A DNA stretch of 64,000 nucleotides from Cenococcum geophilum 1.58 (GCA_001692895.1 KV748185.1:2108001-2172000); one strand, 5' to 3'. Positions 46,930 through 58,200 are shown, counted from the first letter of the stretch. The notes: generated by a model not told the origin, from the letters alone. Program-made: numbers and translations.

Positions 46930-47595
46930 CACGGAGCTCTGCAAAAGCTCTGCACGAAGCCTCCGCACGAGGCTCCGCACGAAGCTCTGCTCGAAGCTCT
47001 GCTCGGGGCTCTGCTCGAAAGCTCTGCTCGAAGCTCTGCTCGAAGCTCTGCTCGAAGCTCTGCCCGAGGCTCTGCTCGAGGCTCTGTTTCGAAGCCCTAT
47101 ATAGAGCTCAAAAGCTCTACTAACACGCAGCGGCTAATATACTAGGAAGGTTCTACAATTGCCCGTACGAACCCCCGTACCGAGCGCCCATACAATCGTC
47201 TCTACAAACGTCTCTTGCAATTAATCGCCCGTCACGAACGTCTGCACGTCTGCACAGTTACACGTCTGTACGCCCTGCACGTGGCCTCTGCACGAAGCTC
47301 TGCACGAAGCTCTGCACGAGGCTCTGCACGAAGCTTCTGCACGAAGCTCTGCACGAAGCTTTGCACGAAGCTCTGCACGAGGCTTTGCACGAAGCTCTGC
47401 ACGAAGCTCTGCACGAAGCTCTGCACGAAGCTCTGCACGAAGCTCTTGCACGAAGCTCTGCACGAAGCCCCCACACCGAAGCTCTGCACGAAGCTCTGCT
47501 AAGGTTCTGCACGAAGCTCTACACGAAGCCCCTGCATTAAAGCTCTACACGAAGGCTCTAACTAAGGCTCTGCACGAGGCTCTTGCACGAGGCTT
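46930..47595. repeat. 12-bp minisatellite, unit GCACGAAGCTCT
   Basis: Dozens of 12-base units with variants GCTCGAAGCTCT, GCACGAGGCTCT and GCACGAAGCTTT, interrupted at about 47100-47270 by unrelated sequence. The unit has no stop in any of six frames, which explains the overlapping open frames at 46890-47512 on both strands (encoding ARSS, HEAL, TKLC, ELRA, RASC or SFVQ repeats). It is CpG-rich and barely RIP-mutated. Confidence 0.92.
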
Positions 47596-48249
47596 CTGCC
47601 CCCCTAGTAGTAGCAGAGACACTCCGGGCCAAGGGAGGATATTTTTAAGGAAGGACCCCAACTATAGCACCTACCTAGGTGTTGCAATAGCTTTAAGTAG
47701 TAGATATCTATATATCTCTAGTTATCAGTTTTTATCATTAATAGTAGTAGATCGTAACCTTTTTTTTCAATAAGATATAATATATGCTTACGCTTTTACA
47801 ACGCGTTTTTTTAACTTTGACGAAATTAAATGTCAGGACTAAGCAATAGCCGTATAATAAAATTAATACCATTTAGAAGCCCTAAGTCTTAAAAAAAATG
47901 TGACTATGGGGTTTAATAATAACGCGTTGTGTGAATGAATAAATTAGATATCCGCAATATCCGTTTTGCGGATTTTGCTTACGTTTTTAAACAAACTCGC
48001 CAAAGCTCTCAGACGTGATTTTGCAATTCGGAAGACGGCGTAGGTTATTCCGACGCTAGCTAAAAAAATCACGTTCTGAGCTCGCTGAGGTAAACGAGGT
48101 CAAGCTCTGCATGCAATCTAGATAGACATCAACCGCATCTACTACATCACGAATCAATCAAAATTCATCGTCTGCGTCATCTCTATCATCAATTAGACCC
48201 TCAAGACACCTCCGCTGTAACCTTATGACCTTATAATTCCAACAATATA

Positions 48250-48855
48250 GGATAGATTTATCCTTAGATTTATCCTCGTAGAGAGGTTCTGGTAGACTAA
48301 TTATCTAAATAGTGTCCTCTAATGCTTCCCTTAGTAGGTAGTCGATGTCTTAACCCTTAGGGTTATAGAATAAGGTCTCGTTAAATATAACGTCTCTGGT
48401 TCGAATGACTTTGCGGAGGCTTGGAATCCAGATACGGTAGATATTAGTTAAATTGTAGCCAACTAGGTGTCCAATTGACGCACGAGGAGCCAGCTTGTCC
48501 CCCCTTTTGACTCTTTTATCCAGCGTATAGGTCTTGCAACCGTATACGTGTATATAGGTAAGTAATGGCGGCTTGCCGTAGGCGATCTCGTACGGAGTTT
48601 TCCATCCTAGTTGCTTATTTGGTGTTTAATTAAGCGCATATCTAGTAGCAAGGAAAGCTTCTAGTCCTAGAGATGGGGGTAAGGAAGCTTCTAGCTGTAT
48701 AGCTCTTGATCGTACCATAAGGGTTCGTCTAGATCGTTCTGCTCCACTATTTTATTCCTTGGTATACGGTACTCGGCATTTAAAAGTAATACCTTTGTCT
48801 GCGCACTATGTTTATAGGGTGTCTCCTATCTGTCCAAAAGCTCGTTTATTATCGC
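48250..48855 (-). pseudogene. Element E pol, segment between integrase and RT
   Basis: Minus strand reads VLLLNAEYRIPRNKIVEQND (about 48760), EPLWYDQELYS, LDMRLIKHQ, GTSWLLVRQLDTW (48460) and FEPETLYL, matching the end of copia integrase and the linker (GYPTGS.GW-like domain). It is bounded by insertions F and H, so it is a middle slice of the polyprotein. Confidence 0.75.
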
Positions 48856-48863
48856 TCTAGAAG
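48856..48863. repeat. Target-site duplication of hAT H, left
   Basis: TCTAGAAG, repeated at 52032-52039. Confidence 0.92.
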
Positions 48864-48889
48864 CAGACTTGCTAACAAGCAAGCTAAGC

Positions 48890-49030
48890 AAGCATTGACC
48901 CCTCGGCTTGCTTGCTTGCCTATTTTAGAACCTCCTGCTTGCTTACTTGCTTATCTGAGCAAGCCGGCTTGCTTGCTTGCCTATTTTAGAACCTCCTGCT
49001 TGCTTACTTGCTTATCTGAGCAAGCCGGCT
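48890..49030. repeat. Subterminal 61-bp tandem repeat of hAT H
   Basis: Two units running from CGGCTTGCTTGCTTGCCTAT to TCTGAGCAAGC, then a partial third. The mirror end (51895-52020) has related GCTTGCTTGCTTATTTTAGA text. In hAT elements such subterminal motifs bind transposase (established for the superfamily; inferred here). Confidence 0.85.
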
Positions 49031-49313
49031 TGCTAAGCTTGTAAAGCTTGGGTGCTTGCCAAGACTGGTGATCCATTTATTGGTGTTGTAGCAGAGGATC
49101 GCTCTATAAGCGTCTTCCTTATCCACCAAGCTCCTGGCCGCCACCAAAGCCAATCGGGAACCAGTATGACAGCGCGCGCGCTATGAGGAAGATTCTATCA
49201 CCAGTCTTGGCATGGTGTTGATCAGCGAGGATGAGGCGAAGAGGCTACGGAGGAGGCTACGGAGGAGGAGGCTACAGAGGAGGAGGCAGAGGGCGCTATT
49301 TACAGCCATAAGT

Positions 49314-51677
49314 TAGCAAGCTCTTATAGATAAAATAGCCAACTTACCCATCTTCTTGGCGGCCTTTTGGAAGTCCATTTTCTTAAAGCTCTTTGTACAC
49401 GACAGCGCAGCCAATATATCAGGCTTAAGCCGTGATCGACGCGGCTCAAGCAGATCACCTGCCTCACTAAACGCCCGTTCACAGTCGTCGCTTGTAGCTG
49501 GTATAGTGAGGATATCTAGAGCGAGCTTTGCAAGCCTTGGCCGCGTAGTTCGTTCTTGCCACCAATATAGTATTGGGTCCTCAGCGAGAGGATGATCTTC
49601 TGGCAGCGGCTCAATCGCCTTCCAGCGTTGATATTCGTTATCGTCTGGCTGCTTGTTAGACGAGCTTGTGAACGCGCGTATATGATCGTTCCTGCCTTGT
49701 AGAATAGAAACCCGTTTTGGCGCTGCCGCTGGTGTAGAGGACGGTAGTAGCTTCGTCTTGTATGAGAGCCAGAGCTTCTGGAAAGACGCGTCGCATTTTA
49801 CCAGCCAATCTGGCTGTTCTACCCAGGCGTTCTGGCAGAATCGCTTGTATTACGGGTGAAGGATAGTGGCTGCATAGTAGACTGGTGTATTATCAAGCTT
49901 ATTGTAGTATTTTGAAAGCTTTAACCAGCCACAATTTAGAGCTGACTCGTAGTGATCCTCCAGAGCTTCCTGATCTGGATAATCTATCGTTGTCGCCTCT
50001 TGAACCCGATCAAGCTTTTCCTTGAATAGCTTTATAAGCCAATCAAATGTAGGGATTACCTCCCATACGGCGCCGTGCAGTCCCGATTTGCCTCTAGCTT
50101 CTAGCATCTTAGTGGCCTAAGTAAGAGGCTCTAAGATCGCAATATAGTTGTTGATGACGCTCTAATTATAGTTGCTTAAGCCGTCCTTAGTAACGTAGCG
50201 AGGTTCTTTAGTAACCTTCTTCTTCTTTAACTTCGCAGAGGCAGATTCGGTCTTGTATTTATTAATAAGATAGTATATAATTAAGTCGATCGCACTGCGC
50301 AGTGTGGCTGTCCGCTTGAAGGCCTTAAGATAGCTGTTCTAGCGAGTCTTTACCGGCTTAATCACGGTTAAGACTTGGAAGTCTGGCTGTGGCAGCGCCT
50401 TATTATTAGCTATTTGATAAGACTTAAATAGCTGATGAAGTTGTGGTGTTTTAATAGTAAAGAGGATTTTAAATAGGATACCAAGGGGACCGCATTTTTA
50501 CTATTTGTTAAGGAACTCTTCTTCTTCCTATATAATATTAGAGTCTAAATAGCAGTAAGTAGGTTATAGAACTTACCGGTATATTCGCGTCCTTATTCTT
50601 ATAGGCTTCCTTATCTATTCCAAATATAATAGACTGGGCAACAAGATTAAGGATATAAGCCGCGCACCGAATTCGCCTCTCTATCTTGATAAACTTGTAG
50701 AGGGTAGCCAGATAATCTAAATACGTATTATTTTTGCTTTTATTATTAGTAATAAAGTAGCTAAGATTATCTTTAGTAATATTGTACTGCTGTAGAACGG
50801 CCTTAATAATTTCTGTGTAGTTGACTCTAAAGGAGCGGCTGAGGTGCTTTGGTAAAGTAAGTAGGTAGTTAATAACGCGGCCTTCTCTATTTAGATAGTG
50901 AATATATACGCCGACGATTGAGTGCTTATTATTCTTTAACGTCTAGCCATTAAATAAGACGTAAATTAGTGAGGTAGCGTTTACGAGTTTGTTGCGAATA
51001 GAAGGTTAATAGAGTTCGTAGTCGTCTAATATATGATCTTGTATAGTTTGGTGATTTGCCTAGATAACTTATTCCGCATTAGGATTAGCAGTAGTAATTA
51101 TAGCGCGAAAGTATGGTGTTTTAATCTCTTATAGAGGATGATTGTTGATAGTAATTTAGTTAATTATTGCTTGTAAAAAGCGTTCGGAGCTAAAGCTGCC
51201 TATAAGCTTATTCGCGACTGCTTGTAATATCCTATAGGTACCCTATAGACGCTCTATAATTGTTATCTTCCGCCTCTTTGCTTTAAAATTAATTTTACTA
51301 TGCTTGTTGTATCTATGGCCTGCTTTATTCTTTTTAAGGTGTTACTTAGCAGCCGTTGTCGCGTTAGTAATATTAAATCGTTTGCCCGAAATAGAATGCT
51401 TATGGCAGTAGATGCATTTAAAGTAGATTCGCTTGGTTCGTTAATTTTAAAGACGATAGCCGTGTTTCTAGATAAAGCTTAGTGTCCTCTTAAGCTCTAA
51501 ATATGGCATTTGGAAGGCCTTGAGTTGGTCCCAGTTAATACCGCTGTAATTGCTATTATTATTGGCCGAATCCTCGCTTAAATCTTCGTCTGACGCGTCG
51601 GCGACTTTACTGAGAGCAATTATTGGTGTTTCTTCTTCCTTATTGCGTAGGTTCTCTTTGGTAAGGTCCTAAGACAT
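49314..51677 (-). pseudogene. hAT H transposase
   Basis: Frame starting at ATG 51677 (MS.DLTKENLRNKEEE) with a BED zinc finger FKCIYCHKHSISGKRFN...HLKKNKAGH (about 51440-51330). The central part has SFSSERFLQAIINQITINN (51210), VNATSLIYVLFNG (50970), ITKDNLSYFITNN (50780) and CAAYILNLVAQS (50660). The open stretch 50107-49850 reads GAVWEVIPTFDWLIKLFKEK. The dimerisation domain ends with WWQERTTRPRLAKLALDILT and SDDCERAFSEAGDL (49560-49460). Stops sit at Gln/Trp codons; the last 500 bp are clean. Normally this enzyme excises and reinserts the element. Confidence 0.88.
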
Positions 51678-52039
51678 CGCGGGTAGAATATAGCTGGGTG
51701 TTTTGATGAATTTGTGATAGAATTAGATAGAGGATGTAATAGAGCTTTTTTAGTGTAGGATAAGAGGTATGGGAGCTGCGAATGAAGTTTTATTTGGATC
51801 GGAAAAACAATTTAAAAGGGTTTAGCCCCTACCTAAAAAGGTTAAACTATTAATATTTACCTAAAATCTATATAATATATTACCTATTAAGCAACCAAGC
51901 TTAACAAGCAAGCTACCCCCCTCTAGCTTGCTTGCTTGCTTATTTTAGACCCCTTAGCTTGCTTACTTAGCTTGCTTAAACCTTCTAAGCTAAGCAAGCC
52001 AAGCAAGCCGGCTTGCTTGTTAGCAAGTCTGTCTAGAAG

Positions 52040-52720
52040 AAGATAACGTCTTAGTGGAACCGTATTTTAATCAAACGGTGGGTCTTTTAGATAGTAGGTA
52101 GGATAGTAGCTTTGTCCTTGTTCTTGGAGGTAAACATAAAGTTAAATTTAAAATACGTGTAATAGAAATGCATAATATATCTATTGCCATTATAGCCTAG
52201 TTCTCTAAGGCTGATAATATTAAATGCGAGCCGTTCGAATGGTCGAGTGGCTAGAAATTCGTATTCTCGTCTTTAAGAGATCTGCTGTGTGTGCTTTGCT
52301 AGTAAGCAAACTTCACATTCGATTTTAAGCGGTGCTCGTTCTTTGGCTAGCTCTGCGCCATTAACGTGCTTAGGAAGCTGCTTAATAGCGTTAGGTCCTG
52401 CATAGCTAAGTATTTTATACCATTTAGTAGCCAAGTCCCTAACCGGTTTATGGGCTATTCTGCTTAGTTAATGTCTTCTTTTTAAAGTTAAGAATGTTGA
52501 TTGAGTTAAGTCTAGGGTATTTAAAGGCGTAGGCTCTCTATGCATTAGTGCCCAATGGCCCCCTAGTCGTTTTGCATAGTATACTATTTCGCTAGTTGCT
52601 AGACGGTATAGCATATTTCGTCCTGAGTCGAAATGGATGTCGTTGTTAGTAGCTCTTAATAGTGCTACAATATTTGTAAAAAAGGTAAGTGCTAGTGCTA
52701 TATAGGATAGCTTCAATTTT
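52040..52720 (-). pseudogene. Element E integrase, N-terminal and core part
   Basis: Minus strand reads LYRLATSEIVYYAKRLGGHW, KWYKILSYAGPNAIKQLPKH, KIECEVCLLAKHTQQIS (zinc-binding CxxC, about 52320) and RPFERLAFNIISLRELGYNG (52230), where the first catalytic Asp of copia integrase reads Asn. hAT H interrupts the core directly after (TDLLTSK). Confidence 0.8.
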
Positions 52721-54290
52721 GACTTCCTAGTAGGTGTATTAATAGTAATGGTTACTGTTCCGTAAGCTTAAATCTTTTCAAAATTTCCGCCAGTAATTAG
52801 GTAGTTGTCTTCTGCTGCTGGGTATAAGAAGGTGAAGTCTTCTTTGTTGTTGTAGACGTGGGTATCTGCACTAGGGTTGAGTATCTAGGTGTTCTGGAGC
52901 TCGAACGGAATTTAACCAGTACTGAATACGGCAGCATAGCTAGTTGGTGTCTTAGAAGGTGGGGTTTTAGAATTAAAATTAATTGTAGATTCTGCGTCCT
53001 TTTAATTATTCTCCTTTGCTTCCTGTGCTTCTTTTTGAATTTAATTAACTGCGCGTCTAATTAAGGATATAGATAAGATCTTCTTATCTACTATCTTTTG
53101 GATATCTAGCCTTGGTCTCTATTCTTAAGGGCGCTTCTGCTTAATAATATAGTAGCAGTTGCCAAATTGATGTTTAAGGCCGCATATGTATTCCCTGTGC
53201 GATCTTAAATTTAAATTTGGATTGCTATTAGAATTAGAATTAACGTTGGAATCTAAATTGGGATTTAAGTTGTTTTAAAGCGTTGCAAAGGCAGAGTTAT
53301 TGGCAGCGGTAGCAGAGGATGCTGCTTACTGCATGCGGTAGTGCTCCTTAAATTCCTTAATTAGTTTAATGATAGATAGGGCGTCTTCATTCTTCCGTTC
53401 TTTTCTAATAAGGTCTACTTCTAGGGCTCCTGTAAAGCTAGAAGAGATTAGCTTAATTGCTTGAACGAAATCATAGTGTGCCCTGAATCCCTAAACGTCT
53501 AGAAGCTCCAATTGCTCTGCAAGCTTGTAGACGTTCCGCTAGTTATTTAACCATTTTTTGATGCTCTGCTTTTTATTATAGGATTTTAAAGCCGTGTATT
53601 AATTAAGGACCTCGTGTTTTTGACCTAAGGTGGTAGGGGCTAGTGCAGTCTTGAGTGCTTGTAGCCGTTCGTATACCGTTTTAAGGCCGTCGATAAGAGG
53701 AAGGTAGGCAACCGATATTGATTAAACAATGTAGTTGTTAATACCGTTTATTGCCTATTCTTGCTTCTTATATGTTTATAGGTCGTCCTTATATTTAGCG
53801 TAGAGTTAATTATAGGCGGTAAGCTAGCGTTGGTCTAGCTAAGCTATCGATATGGCAGTAGGTAGTACATTCGCAGGTGTAGGTTGTTTTGGTGGTTCTA
53901 GGGTTAAAAGCTTATCTTTCTTCTTAGATGGGTCGATGTACTGCTATACCTTGTTAGTCTTAGTAGTGTCTTGTATAATAAAGAACCATTAGATCCAATT
54001 AGATGGCTGGTTAAGGATGAGGTTAACTTTTGATTTGGCGGTGGTCGTTATTTTTGGATTTTAACAGGTCAGGCAGGGTCTAATTGGTGGCTTAGCGAAA
54101 ACCTTATTTTAACGTTCCGAACTCTTGATTTAATTTGACAGTTCGTTTATCGGTCGGGTATAATCGTTAACTAAGGTCGATCGTCCGTTCGTTTGATAGG
54201 TGAAGAAGCTCGAGACACTTGCAAAGGTGATAGAAGTAGTGACTTCTTAAATGAGGTAATAGATTGATTGGTTAGCAGGTAGTGCGATCC
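52721..54290 (-). pseudogene. Element E gag and protease region
   Basis: Gag reads YIVQSISVAYLPLIDGLKTV (about 53700), KKWLNNWRNVYKLAEQLELL (53540), AIKLISSSFTGALEVDLIRK (53440), an Asn-rich tract (NSNSNSNPN, about 53230) and a CGLKHQFGNC knuckle (53170). 52721-53060 should hold the protease; I see no clean DSGA motif. The +strand frames 52858-53064 and the minus frame 54171-54377 are incidental. Confidence 0.75.
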
Positions 54291-54301
54291 GGGCTCATAA
54301 C
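54291..54301 (-). other. Primer-binding site of element E (initiator-Met half-tRNA type)
   Basis: The minus strand reads GTTATGAGCCC immediately inside the 5' LTR, an exact complement of the initiator-Met tRNA anticodon arm. The same type as in element F, without its G-to-A change. Confidence 0.75.
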
Positions 54302-54534
54302 TGTAAGCTTTGTAGTGTGAAGAATTGAGTGAGCGACTTAATTGTAAATCTATGGAAATTAGGTGAACTATATACACAAATGTAGAGTCTTGACCGTAGG
54401 GTCTATGACTTAATCTATAACTTATTTAAGCCATATATAAGGTATGCGAGATATACAAGGGTAGTGCTAATGCTGTCTTGGAGCCTTCTAGGCTACAGCC
54501 TTATATCTCGGCACAGCACCGGTAGTCGGTTACA
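54302..54534 (-). repeat. Element E 5' LTR
   Basis: 233 bp, pair of 39293-39525. Most differences are transitions, in both directions, so both copies were mutated. Followed by CTAAT. Confidence 0.9.
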
Positions 54535-54539
54535 CTAAT

Positions 54540-55260
54540 AGCCCCTAAAGGTAGTAGTCCTACTAAAAAGTCCTTAATAATCTTAACCTAATATACTATA
54601 ATTATAACCTATTAGCCACTAGCCGAGCTAAACTATATGCCTTAAAGATAAACCCTACTAAATTATTTAATAAATTCTATATTAAATTCTAGGAATATAC
54701 TAAAGCCCTTACCTAAGACGATATCAAAAACTAAAAGAACCTCCTTAAAAAAGTTACTTATTGCCTTAATTATGCAGCCGCTAGCTATAACTATAACAAT
54801 ATTTATAATATAGTAGCAGCTCTATAAAAGATTAAACGACAACTAAATTAGATTACTATTACTAATCTTTACCTAAAGACCTCTCTATAAAAGCCTTTTA
54901 GGCCTACTAAACCTATATATACTAAGCCACCAACGCCTACTACCTTAAGTACTACTAGAGCCAATATTAATTTCTTTATACTAACCTTTTTATAAAAACT
55001 CCTAAATAAAGAGCGCGAGCTACTTTAGAAACTAGGATACTGCTATAAATGCTATTAAAAAGGCTACTATCGCGATAACCCAAACTACTTAATAGCTAGG
55101 TTTAGTAGCTGCCGCCTAATACCTAGCTTAATACCCTAAATACTAAATACGTTACTACGTATTACTACTATATAAGATAAAAATGTAGTAATAGCGGTAG
55201 GGTTAGATATGGAAGCAAAAAACGCTAAGTCTTAGCTCTAAGTTATAGGTTAAGACGCCC
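54540..55260 (+). pseudogene. Chromovirus gag, part 3, with zinc knuckle
   Basis: Continues gag on the far side of element E: KNLLKKVTYCLNYAAASYNY, NNIYNIVAAL and RPTKPIYTKPPTPTTLSTT. The knuckle LGYCYKCY.KGYYRDNPNYL is near 55030, with the His and last Cys changed. Confidence 0.8.
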
Positions 55261-58200
55261 TAATAATAAAGGGATCTATATATTGGCTTACTTAATAAAT
55301 AACTTAGTAAAGATAAATAGATAGAAATAGATAGTTTTACCTATAATAGGAACTACTGCTAAAAAATAATATAAAAGCCATTCTATAATTAATTGTGGAG
55401 CTATTAATAAATTAATAAATACCTAATTTATGCGTACTAATAACCTACCTACCTTACCTCTTATTAAAGCCCGCGCCCTATAACTTGCTAACGGTAGTTA
55501 TACTATATAGAAGATTATCTATATAGTATAACTCTACCTAGATATAAATAGGCACTAGAAAGAACTCTAGGCCTATATTATACTACTTACTAACTACCCT
55601 ATTATTCTTAGAATAAACTAGCTTAAATAATATAACCCTACTATTAACTAGAAAAAGAGAGAAGTAACCTTTAACTTTAAATACTATAGAGAGACTTACC
55701 TAGGGCATAGCCTAGCCGCCTCTATTTACTTCCTAGGATATTAACCTATAAAACCCCTTATTACCCTATCTATAACTAACTACTACTATATAAATGCCTT
55801 AGCCTTTTACCATATAGTATATAGGAAAGGCTAGACCGTTACTATAGCTTCCTAATTATAACTATATAAGCTTAATAAAGAATAAAACTACGTCCTTTAT
55901 AGTAATAGGATAGATATAATTAACCTTTTAAAAGATAATACCCCTATAAAACTCTATAGACTTTTACCTTTAGACTTTAAAAAGTTTATAAAGCTTAAAA
56001 AAGGACTTACTAATAAAGAACTCCGTAAGCTCCTTTCTAAGAGGTACTATAACTTTACTAATATATGCTTATAAAAGGGTATAAATATACTCCCCCTATA
56101 TTAACCTAATAACTATACCATTAATATTAAATAAGGAAAAATGCTACCTTATAAAAGACCCTATTTAATATTAAAAGATAAACTTTTAGTTATAAAAAAG
56201 TATATTAACGAACACCTTAATAAAGGATTTATTTGTCCTAGTATATTACTAGTAGCTGCCCCTATCCTTTTTACTAAAAAACTAAAAGGAGGTATTTAAT
56301 TTTGCGTTAACTATAGAGGACTTAACGCTATTATAATTAAAAACTAATACCTAGTACCGCTTATATATAAGACCCTTAAGCGGCTTAGTTAAGCCAAAAT
56401 CTATACTAAGCTTAATATTATTACCGCCTTTAACTATCTCTAAATATAAGAAGGTAATAAATAGAAAACTATATTCGTATTACGCTTTAGCTAATTTAAA
56501 TATACTATTATACCCTTTGGCGTATATAATGGCCTAGGCACCTTTTAAAGCTATATTAATAACGCCTTACAGGACTACCTTAACGACTTCTACTCTGCGT
56601 ACCTAGATAATATACTTATTTATAGTAATAACCCTTTTAAGCATACTAAACACGTTTAAAAGGTCTTATAGCGCCTTAGGGACGTAGGACTTTATATTAA
56701 CTTAAAGAAATACAAATTCTTAGTTATAGAAGTAAAATACCTTAAACTAATTATTACCACTAAAGGTATCTATATAGACCCTAAGAAAGTATATATAATT
56801 ACTAAATAGTAAGCCCTTAACTGTATTAAGGATATATAAGCCTTCTTTAGTTTTACTAACTTTTATTAAAAATTTATATATAACTTCTTAGGCGTAGTAG
56901 TACTACTTATAGCAATAATATAAATAAAGGGCCTTTTTATAAAAGGAAGAAAAACGTACCTATGCTTTACCTAGACGCCTAAATATAAGAAGGCGTTTTA
57001 AGACCTTAAAAATGCCTTTACTAAAGCACCTATTTTAGCTTACTTTATACTAGAACAATAACTCTATCTTAAAACTAACTCCTTAGACTATATTAACGTA
57101 GGTATCCTTTTCTAAATAGGTAATAATGGTCTTCTTTACCTAGTCGCATTTTACTTATCTAAGCTTATACTATAAGAGTGTAACTATAAAATCTATAATA
57201 AAGAACTCCTTATAATTATATAAGCGTTTAAATTTTTTTTAACTAAAACTCTCTTTAATAGAGCCTAATTAGCTAACTAAAGTCCTTACGGACTATTATA
57301 ACCTTAAGTACTTTATAATTATAAAGTAGCTAAATTAATACCAGGTATATTAAAACGAGTTCATCTCTAGTTTTAACTTTAAAATTATATATAAACTAGG
57401 GGTATAAGGTACTAAACCTAATAGTCTAATACGCCGCTTATAAGACCTTCCTTAGTCTAAAAATAACCCCTATAATTAGTTTTAATAATAGATAATCCTA
57501 AAAGTATAATTTTAGCCTTAGGTATACTACCTATAATAAAGCTAACTATACCTTAGCTTTATACTATAGAACTAAAGTTACCTTCTAAAATTAATAAGCT
57601 TATTACTATAGTATATAACACCTCTATTAACCTACTACTATATTAACTTATTACCGTAAAGACCGCTAGCGCCTATATACTGCCTACTAACCTCTAAAGC
57701 TTAGGCTAGATTAATATAGTAGCCTTAAAAGTAAAAGAGAATAAGCTCTATTATAGAGACCGCCTATTTATCCCTAACTTAGAAAATCTATAACGGCAAC
57801 TAATCTAAATAGCCTACGACCTTTAATTAAGCGGCTACCTAGGTAAAGGAGGAACCTATAAGCTCCTTAGCTAATACTACTTCTAGCTAAAAATAATAGA
57901 CTTAGTTAAACACTTTATAGGCGCCTACTATGGTTATAAGCGCGCTAAGGCCTTTAATATAAAGTACTAAGGATTACTATACCCTCTATTAGTACCTATG
58001 TAATAATAGGTAGATATTGCTATAGATTTTATTATTAACCTACCACCCTATAAATAATACGGCCGTACTTATAAGAACATCCTTATAATAATATACCGAC
58101 TTATAAAAGAGCGCTACTATATCCTAACTAAAGGTATAGCCGTTAGCGATATTACTAACACCTTTTTTCGCGAAGTTTACTAACTATATAGGTTACCTAA

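Larger units (their letters stand above)
46492..48093. mobile_element. Element G: hairpin-ended DNA element with 9-bp duplication and minisatellite
   Basis: Ends TTACCTCAG and CTGAGGTAA are perfect inverted 9-mers. The repeat extends with one indel (TTACCTCAGAAGCTCAGA versus TTACCTCAGCGAGCTCAGA). Flanks are ACGAGGTCA twice (46483-46491, 48094-48102), a 9-bp duplication as in Mutator-like elements. Each end also folds on itself: CTCAGACTAAGAAA at 46506 pairs with TTTCTTAGTCTGAG near 46580, and CTCAGACGTGATTTT near 48010 pairs with AAAAATCACGTTCTGAG near 48066. An inner inverted pair (CTTTGGCGAG near 46600, CTCGCCAAAG near 47998) lies inside. The centre is a 12-bp minisatellite. No transposase recognised; probably non-autonomous. 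Confidence 0.75.
41716..48244 (+). mobile_element. Ty1/copia element F, nested in E (3' LTR split by G)
   Basis: 196-bp LTRs (41716-41911; 46438-46491 plus 48103-48244) with an ATATA duplication (41711-41715, 48245-48249). Internal plus-strand gag, protease, integrase, RT and RNase H. About 4.9 kb without G. Its LTRs differ at five positions only, all of RIP type. Confidence 0.93.
46438..48244 (+). repeat. Element F 3' LTR, split by element G
   Basis: 46438-46491 and 48103-48244 together make 196 bp matching 41716-41911. Only five differences, all G/A or C/T. Confidence 0.9.
48864..52031 (-). mobile_element. hAT transposon H, nested in element E
   Basis: 3168 bp. Perfect inverted ends CAGACTTGCTAACAAGC / GCTTGTTAGCAAGTCTG and an 8-bp TCTAGAAG duplication. 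Both ends carry arrays of GCTTGCTTGC/GCAAGC motifs; at the left a 61-bp unit is tandemly duplicated (about 48903-49024). Transposase on the minus strand is continuous with only about a dozen stops. The element is unrelated in its ends to hAT D. Confidence 0.95.
39293..54534 (-). mobile_element. Ty1/copia element E (interrupted by F and H)
   Basis: 233-bp LTRs at 39293-39525 and 54302-54534 with a CTAAT duplication. Without its own insertions it is about 5.5 kb. Minus-strand order is gag, integrase, RT, RNase H. It is distinct from A/B/C: primer-binding site of the initiator-Met half-tRNA type and a YVDD RT. Stops are sparse compared with neighbours, suggesting younger age or weaker RIP. Confidence 0.92.

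Noticed and set aside
47215-47512. Overlapping open frames of 80-95 codons on both strands, looking like Cys-rich or Ala/Arg-rich repeat proteins
   Set aside because: They arise because the 12-bp minisatellite unit has no stop in any frame; there is no start context or conserved domain.
48890-49030. Spaced repeats resembling a short CRISPR array
   Set aside because: They are subterminal repeats of a hAT transposon with clear TIRs and duplication; the context is a fungal genome.
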